Shown here piece by piece: positions 31,963 to 35,055 of a stretch of DNA of 35,055 nt. Each line of letters opens with the position of its first letter. Positions within the stretch are counted from its first letter, which is position 1. The position numbers and the translations under genes are program-made. A model generated the notes under the pieces. It saw only the letters and a list, made by a program, of their open reading frames with translations. It made no database searches and had not been told where the DNA came from. This DNA is from Gammaproteobacteria bacterium (GTDB lineage Bacteria > Pseudomonadota > Gammaproteobacteria > Chromatiales > Chromatiaceae). The stretch covers positions 1 through 35,055 of the forward strand of contig JAAAOQ010000124.1 of the NCBI GenBank assembly GCA_009908845.1. Reading direction: 5' to 3'.

Positions 31963-32925
31963 ATGGAAGGGCAAGTCGCAGCGCTTCACGCAGAGGCCGA
32001 AGACGACGAGCCAGCGGCGACCCCTTCAGCGCCAATTCGGCTCGTTGTCGCGATCTCTTCGCGAGCGTTATTCGATCTCTCTGAGGCCCATCGGGTCTTC
32101 GAGGAGCAAGGTGTCGAGGCCTACCATGCCTACCAGGTCGCCAACGAAGGTGAGATCCTCGCGCCCGGTGTGGCCTTCGCGTTGACGCGCAAGCTGTTGG
32201 CGCTAAATGATAAGCTCGGCGAGCGCGGCCGGGTCGAGGTGATCCTGCTCTCGCGCAATAGCAGTGACACCGGGCTGCGGGTCTTCAACTCGATCCGTCA
32301 CCACGGGCTCGCGATCCGCTGTGCGGCCTTTACCAGCGGTGCGAGTCCGTACCGGTATGTGTCGGCATTCGGCGCCCATCTGTTCCTCTCGGCTGATCGC
32401 GACGACGTGCGTCAGGCGCTGGCAGCCGGCTGTGCGGCCGCGACCATCTTGCCCGCCCCGGCGCGCGAATCGGTGGCGGGCGATGAGCAGCTGCGGCTCG
32501 CGTTCGATGGTGACGCGGTGCTGTTCTCGGACGAGTCCGAGCAGATCTTTCGCGCCGAAGGGTTGGCTGCGTTCACAGCCAACGAGGTCGCCTCGGCGCG
32601 GCAACCATTGTCCGATGGGCCGTTCAAGGGCTTTCTGCTGGCGCTTCGGCGCATCCAGGCGCTGTTCCCGATCGACGAGGTGCCGCTGCGCACAGCGCTC
32701 ATCACCGCGCGTGGCGCGCCCACCCACGAACGGGTCGTGAGGACCCTCCGAGCCTGGAATATTCGTATCGACGAGTCGTTGTTCCTCGACGGTCTTGGCA
32801 AGGGGCCGTTCTTGGCGGCATTCGATGCCGATATCTTCTTCGATGACCAGGAGCACCATTGCCACGATACACTCGGCCATGTTGCGACCGGGCATGTGCC
32901 GCATGGTGTTGCTAATCCCATCTGA
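31963..32925 (+). CDS. 5'-nucleotidase, PF06189-type
   Basis: A 320-residue cytoplasmic protein resembling the PF06189 5'-nucleotidase family, whose eukaryotic relatives (cytosolic 5'-nucleotidase I) dephosphorylate AMP and related nucleotides. Recognisable blocks are LVVAISSRALFDLSEAHRVF, LLSRNSSDTGLRVFNSI, RYVSAFGAHLFLSA, and the HAD-like phosphatase motif AFDGDAVLFSDESE. The C-terminal FDADIFFDDQEHH fits the family end. AGGGT lies 7 nt before the ATG at 31963. The substrate in bacteria is not firmly known. Its co-transcription with the Met-heptad membrane protein is unexplained. Confidence 0.85.
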   Translation: MEGQVAALHAEAEDDEPAATPSAPIRLVVAISSRALFDLSEAHRVFEEQGVEAYHAYQVANEGEILAPGVAFALTRKLLALNDKLGERGRVEVILLSRNSSDTGLRVFNSIRHHGLAIRCAAFTSGASPYRYVSAFGAHLFLSADRDDVRQALAAGCAAATILPAPARESVAGDEQLRLAFDGDAVLFSDESEQIFRAEGLAAFTANEVASARQPLSDGPFKGFLLALRRIQALFPIDEVPLRTALITARGAPTHERVVRTLRAWNIRIDESLFLDGLGKGPFLAAFDADIFFDDQEHHCHDTLGHVATGHVPHGVANPI

Positions 32926-33066
32926 TGCTGGCGCAGATGCCTCCGCTGCCCGTGGCATGGAGGTCTAGCCGCGCTTTCGGTTACCGTAACAGCGGCTGCC
33001 GTCGTTTCGTTCTATGGGTTGCCGCCGCCCTGGAGGCTATCCGAAGTCGGGCAGCCTGTCTGATCG
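32926..33066. other. Convergent intergenic region between the 5'-nucleotidase and epmB genes
   Basis: 141 bp with a small GTTAC-C-GTAAC stem around 32980. No ORF or strong terminator is evident. Confidence 0.35.
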
Positions 33067-34113
33067 CTAGACCAGCACCGTCTTCGAGGCTGCGCCGGGT
33101 CGTTCGCGGACGAGACGCGGGACCAGATAGCCCGGAAGGCATTCGCGCAACCGTGCGACCAGAGCACGCCCCGCTTGCTCCGGAATGTCGAAGTGTGCGG
33201 CGCCGCTGACGGGGTCCAAGAGGTGGAGGTAATAGGGCAGCACACGCGCGCTGAACAAGGCGTCGGAGAGTCTGCTCAAGGTCTCGAGGTCATCGTTGAC
33301 GCCACGCAACAGGACGCTTTGGTTCAAGAGTGAGACGCCGTGCTCGCTCAATCGGAGCAGCGCGCTGCGCGCCGGCTCATCGAGCTCGGCGGGATGGTTG
33401 ATGTGAACGACCACGACCGGTTGCAGGCGGCCGCCGGCGAGCGCCGCACAGAGCGCACCGGTGATGCGGCTCGGCAGGATGCTCGGGATGCGCGTGTGCA
33501 GGCGCACCCGCTTGAGCGCCGGTAGCTGCTCGATGGCAGCGAGTAATGCCGCCAAGGCGTCGTCATCGAGCATCAGCGGATCGCCGCCACTGAGAATGAC
33601 CTCTTCGATCCCTGTTGAGGCCGACAGCGCAGCCAACGCGCCGGCAAAGCGATCGTGCTGCGTGCCACCTTCGTTGTAGGGAAAATGCCTGCGAAAGCAA
33701 TAGCGACAGTGCACCGCGCAGGCCCCGGTGGTGATCAACAGGGCGCGCCGGGCATATTTTTGCAACAGGCCGGGCACCCAACGGGCCGCGGCATCGTCGA
33801 CGGGATCAGCTTGGTAGCCCGGCGTCGGTTGGGTCTCCGCCGCGGTCGGCAGGACCTGACGCAGCAACGGATCGTTCGGATCGCTACGACGCATCAGTGC
33901 CGCGAAGCGCCGCGGCACCAGCAGCGGAAAACGTCGTGGACTGATCATGGCCGGATCGAGCTGCGCAGGTGTGAGCCCGACGAAATCCAGTAACGCCTCG
34001 GTGTCCGTGAATGCGGTCGCCAACTCGCGCTTCCAGGATTGTGCTTCTACCGCAGGGCCTGCCATCACCGCCGCCTTCGCGCTAACATTAGGGGTTTGGT
34101 TTCCGTCCGGCAT
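33067..34113 (-). CDS. epmB: EF-P beta-lysylation enzyme EpmB (lysine 2,3-aminomutase family)
   Basis: A radical-SAM, PLP-dependent aminomutase that converts lysine to beta-lysine for modification of elongation factor P. The 348-residue protein has the radical SAM motif ACAVHCRYCFRRHFPY (C-x3-C-x2-C) near residue 131. It also has KamA-family blocks EVILSGGDPLMLDD, RLHTRIPSILPSRI and LNQSVLLRGVNDD. The divergent neighbour is efp, the substrate gene, the known arrangement for this system. The PLP Lys is presumably in the C-terminal part. The ATG at 34113 has AGG upstream; an in-frame ATG at 34065 is also possible. It lacks the C-terminal extension of clostridial lysine 2,3-aminomutases, as expected for EpmB. 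Confidence 0.94.
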   Translation of the reverse strand: MPDGNQTPNVSAKAAVMAGPAVEAQSWKRELATAFTDTEALLDFVGLTPAQLDPAMISPRRFPLLVPRRFAALMRRSDPNDPLLRQVLPTAAETQPTPGYQADPVDDAAARWVPGLLQKYARRALLITTGACAVHCRYCFRRHFPYNEGGTQHDRFAGALAALSASTGIEEVILSGGDPLMLDDDALAALLAAIEQLPALKRVRLHTRIPSILPSRITGALCAALAGGRLQPVVVVHINHPAELDEPARSALLRLSEHGVSLLNQSVLLRGVNDDLETLSRLSDALFSARVLPYYLHLLDPVSGAAHFDIPEQAGRALVARLRECLPGYLVPRLVRERPGAASKTVLV

Positions 34114-34188
34114 CGGCGCCTGTTCGTTCGTTCATCGCTGCTGGGCTGAACATCGCACTGATCGCACGATGCACTGCAAGAGGATCTG

Positions 34189-34761
34189 ATGGCAAGTTAC
34201 AAGACCAACGAGTTCAAGGGCGGGCTCAAGATCATGCTCGATGGTGATCCGTACACCATCGTTGAGAACGAGTTCGTCAAGCCCGGAAAAGGGCAGGCCT
34301 TCAATCGTGTCAAGGTGCGCAATCTGAAGACCGGCCGAGTGGTCGAGCGCACCTTCAAGTCCGGTGAATCGGTCGAAGCGGCTGACGTCCACGAGACAGA
34401 GCTGCAGTATCTCTACAATGACGGCGAGCTTTGGCATTTCATGGACCCGACCAGCTTCGAGCAGCTCACCGCCGATGAGGCGGCGCTCGGCGAGGCGGCG
34501 AAATGGATCAAGGAGCAGGATATGTGCGCGGTCACGCTCTATAACGGCCAGCCGATCAGCGTTGAGGCGCCAAGCTTCGTCGTCCTGGAGATCACCGAGA
34601 CCGATCCCGGGCTCAAGGGCGATACCTCCGGCGGCGGTGGCAAGCCGGCGACGCTCGAGACCGGGGCGGTGGTCAACGTCCCACTGTTCGTCCAGACCGG
34701 AGAGATGATCAAGGTCGATACCCGCACCGGCTCCTATGTCTCGCGCGCCAAGGACGACTGA
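34189..34761 (+). CDS. efp: Elongation factor P
   Basis: Relieves ribosome stalling at polyproline motifs. The 190-residue protein has the three beta-barrel domains of EF-P. The modified lysine lies in [10 protein letters not shown] at position 34, the site for beta-lysylation by EpmA with EpmB. The C-terminal [17 protein letters not shown] is the conserved family end. The strong GAGGA precedes the ATG at 34189. It is divergent from epmB by 75 bp, which should hold both promoters. An epmA (GenX/PoxA) homologue is not complete in the window. Confidence 0.98.
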   Translation: MASYKTNEFKGGLKIMLDGDPYTIVENEFVKPGKGQAFNRVKVRNLKTGRVVERTFKSGESVEAADVHETELQYLYNDGELWHFMDPTSFEQLTADEAALGEAAKWIKEQDMCAVTLYNGQPISVEAPSFVVLEITETDPGLKGDTSGGGGKPATLETGAVVNVPLFVQTGEMIKVDTRTGSYVSRAKDD

Positions 34762-34973
34762 GCGCTGCGGGCGCTGGCGCGGCACCAGTCGCTCAGCCTA
34801 AGGTGCTCAGTCGCAGGCCCTCAGCCCCCGATCCCCCGGTCCTCGGTACCAGGTCCTCGGCACCAGGCCCTCGGCATCATGTTTTCCACGCGCGTCGCGA
34901 CAGGGACGCGAGTGAAGCCGATCGCCGAGTGGCTCTGCTCTAGCGCAAGGGTTGGCGCGCCACAGTCGTCACG
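34762..34973. repeat. Region after efp with a 14-bp tandem repeat
   Basis: Three tandem 14-bp units lie at 34838-34879: GGTCCTCGGTACCA, GGTCCTCGGCACCA and GGCCCTCGGCATCA. Similar CAGGCCCTCAGC phrases precede them. No gene is seen here. Confidence 0.65.
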
Positions 34974-35055
34974 ATGCGCCTAAGCCGCCTGATGCATTCA
35001 CCCGAGCTCGCTGATCCCATACCATCGGACCCCGAGCTGCCGGCCCCGCTGCGGC
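34974..35055 (+). CDS. Open frame at the right edge (partial, unidentified)
   Basis: An ATG at 34974 opens a frame that stays open to the edge (MRLSRLMHSPELADPIPSD). An alternative ATG is at 34992. The frame is too short to identify. Since EF-P needs EpmA for lysylation and epmA often lies near efp, an epmA start with an N-terminal extension is one guess, but the visible residues show no EpmA motif and no Shine-Dalgarno sequence is clear. Confidence 0.25.
   Translation, partial: MRLSRLMHSPELADPIPSDPELPAPLR

Noticed and set aside
1-35055. CRISPR array, tRNA, rRNA, prophage or complete insertion sequence
   Set aside because: I found no regularly spaced direct repeats with unique spacers, no tRNA cloverleaf with a GTTCRA loop in the intergenic regions, and no transposase, integrase or phage structural gene.

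Overview
The window is a GC-rich chromosomal segment from a gammaproteobacterium. DksA, GluQRS, the EpmB/EF-P pair and the codon use fit that class. The mix of housekeeping genes with phosphoketolase, a GH13_18 phosphorylase and inverted-repeat elements makes me think of Chromatiales (purple sulfur bacteria and relatives), but that order-level placement is inference. I see no rRNA, tRNA, CRISPR array, prophage or intact insertion sequence.

Layout, left to right. (1) 1-2555, minus strand: the 5' part of an FRG-domain gene, a degenerate EAL-CBS-GGDEF protein, and a small lipoprotein whose stop codon abuts the start of the EAL-CBS-GGDEF gene. (2) 2741-8976: glycogen phosphorylase and phosphoketolase in one minus-strand operon, divergent from a PPK2 polyphosphate kinase. 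(3) 9246-11155: gluQRS and dksA, with a 515-bp repeat-bearing spacer between them. (4) 11420-18212: a carbohydrate cluster. It holds a CbbY-like HAD phosphatase, a HAD with a D-x-Y motif in tandem with a GT-B glycosyltransferase, and, divergently, a GT4 glycosyltransferase followed closely by a GH13_18 sugar phosphorylase. (5) 18213-20071: two non-autonomous inverted-repeat elements (202 and 115 bp) flanking two small exported Cys-rich proteins. One is a lipoprotein with a Kunitz/BPTI cysteine pattern and the other carries a duplicated six-Cys module. (6) 20072-23721: di-haem cytochrome c peroxidase, ROK sugar kinase, and a dynamin-like membrane GTPase. (7) 24258-30507: an RND efflux adaptor and permease, the permease with a roughly 220-residue lysine-rich C-terminal extension, then an exported low-complexity protein. 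(8) 30588-32925: an orphan ParA-type ATPase, a single-span membrane protein with a methionine-cored heptad coil, and a PF06189-type 5'-nucleotidase. (9) 33067-35055: EpmB divergent from efp, then an edge fragment.

How the genes may work together. Several enzymes feed on phosphate rather than water or ATP: glycogen phosphorylase, phosphoketolase, PPK2 and the GH13_18 phosphorylase. With the ROK hexokinase and the HAD phosphatases they could make and break a glucoside or store and route the sugar into acetyl phosphate. EpmB and EF-P (with Lys34 present) form the known beta-lysylation module.

The most unusual items are the Kunitz-like lipoprotein with its Cys-module neighbour, the Met-heptad membrane protein next to an orphan ParA, the RND pump with a histone-H1-like tail, the GT/GH13_18/HAD cluster, and the two inverted-repeat elements, one of which is built of three abutting perfect palindromes.
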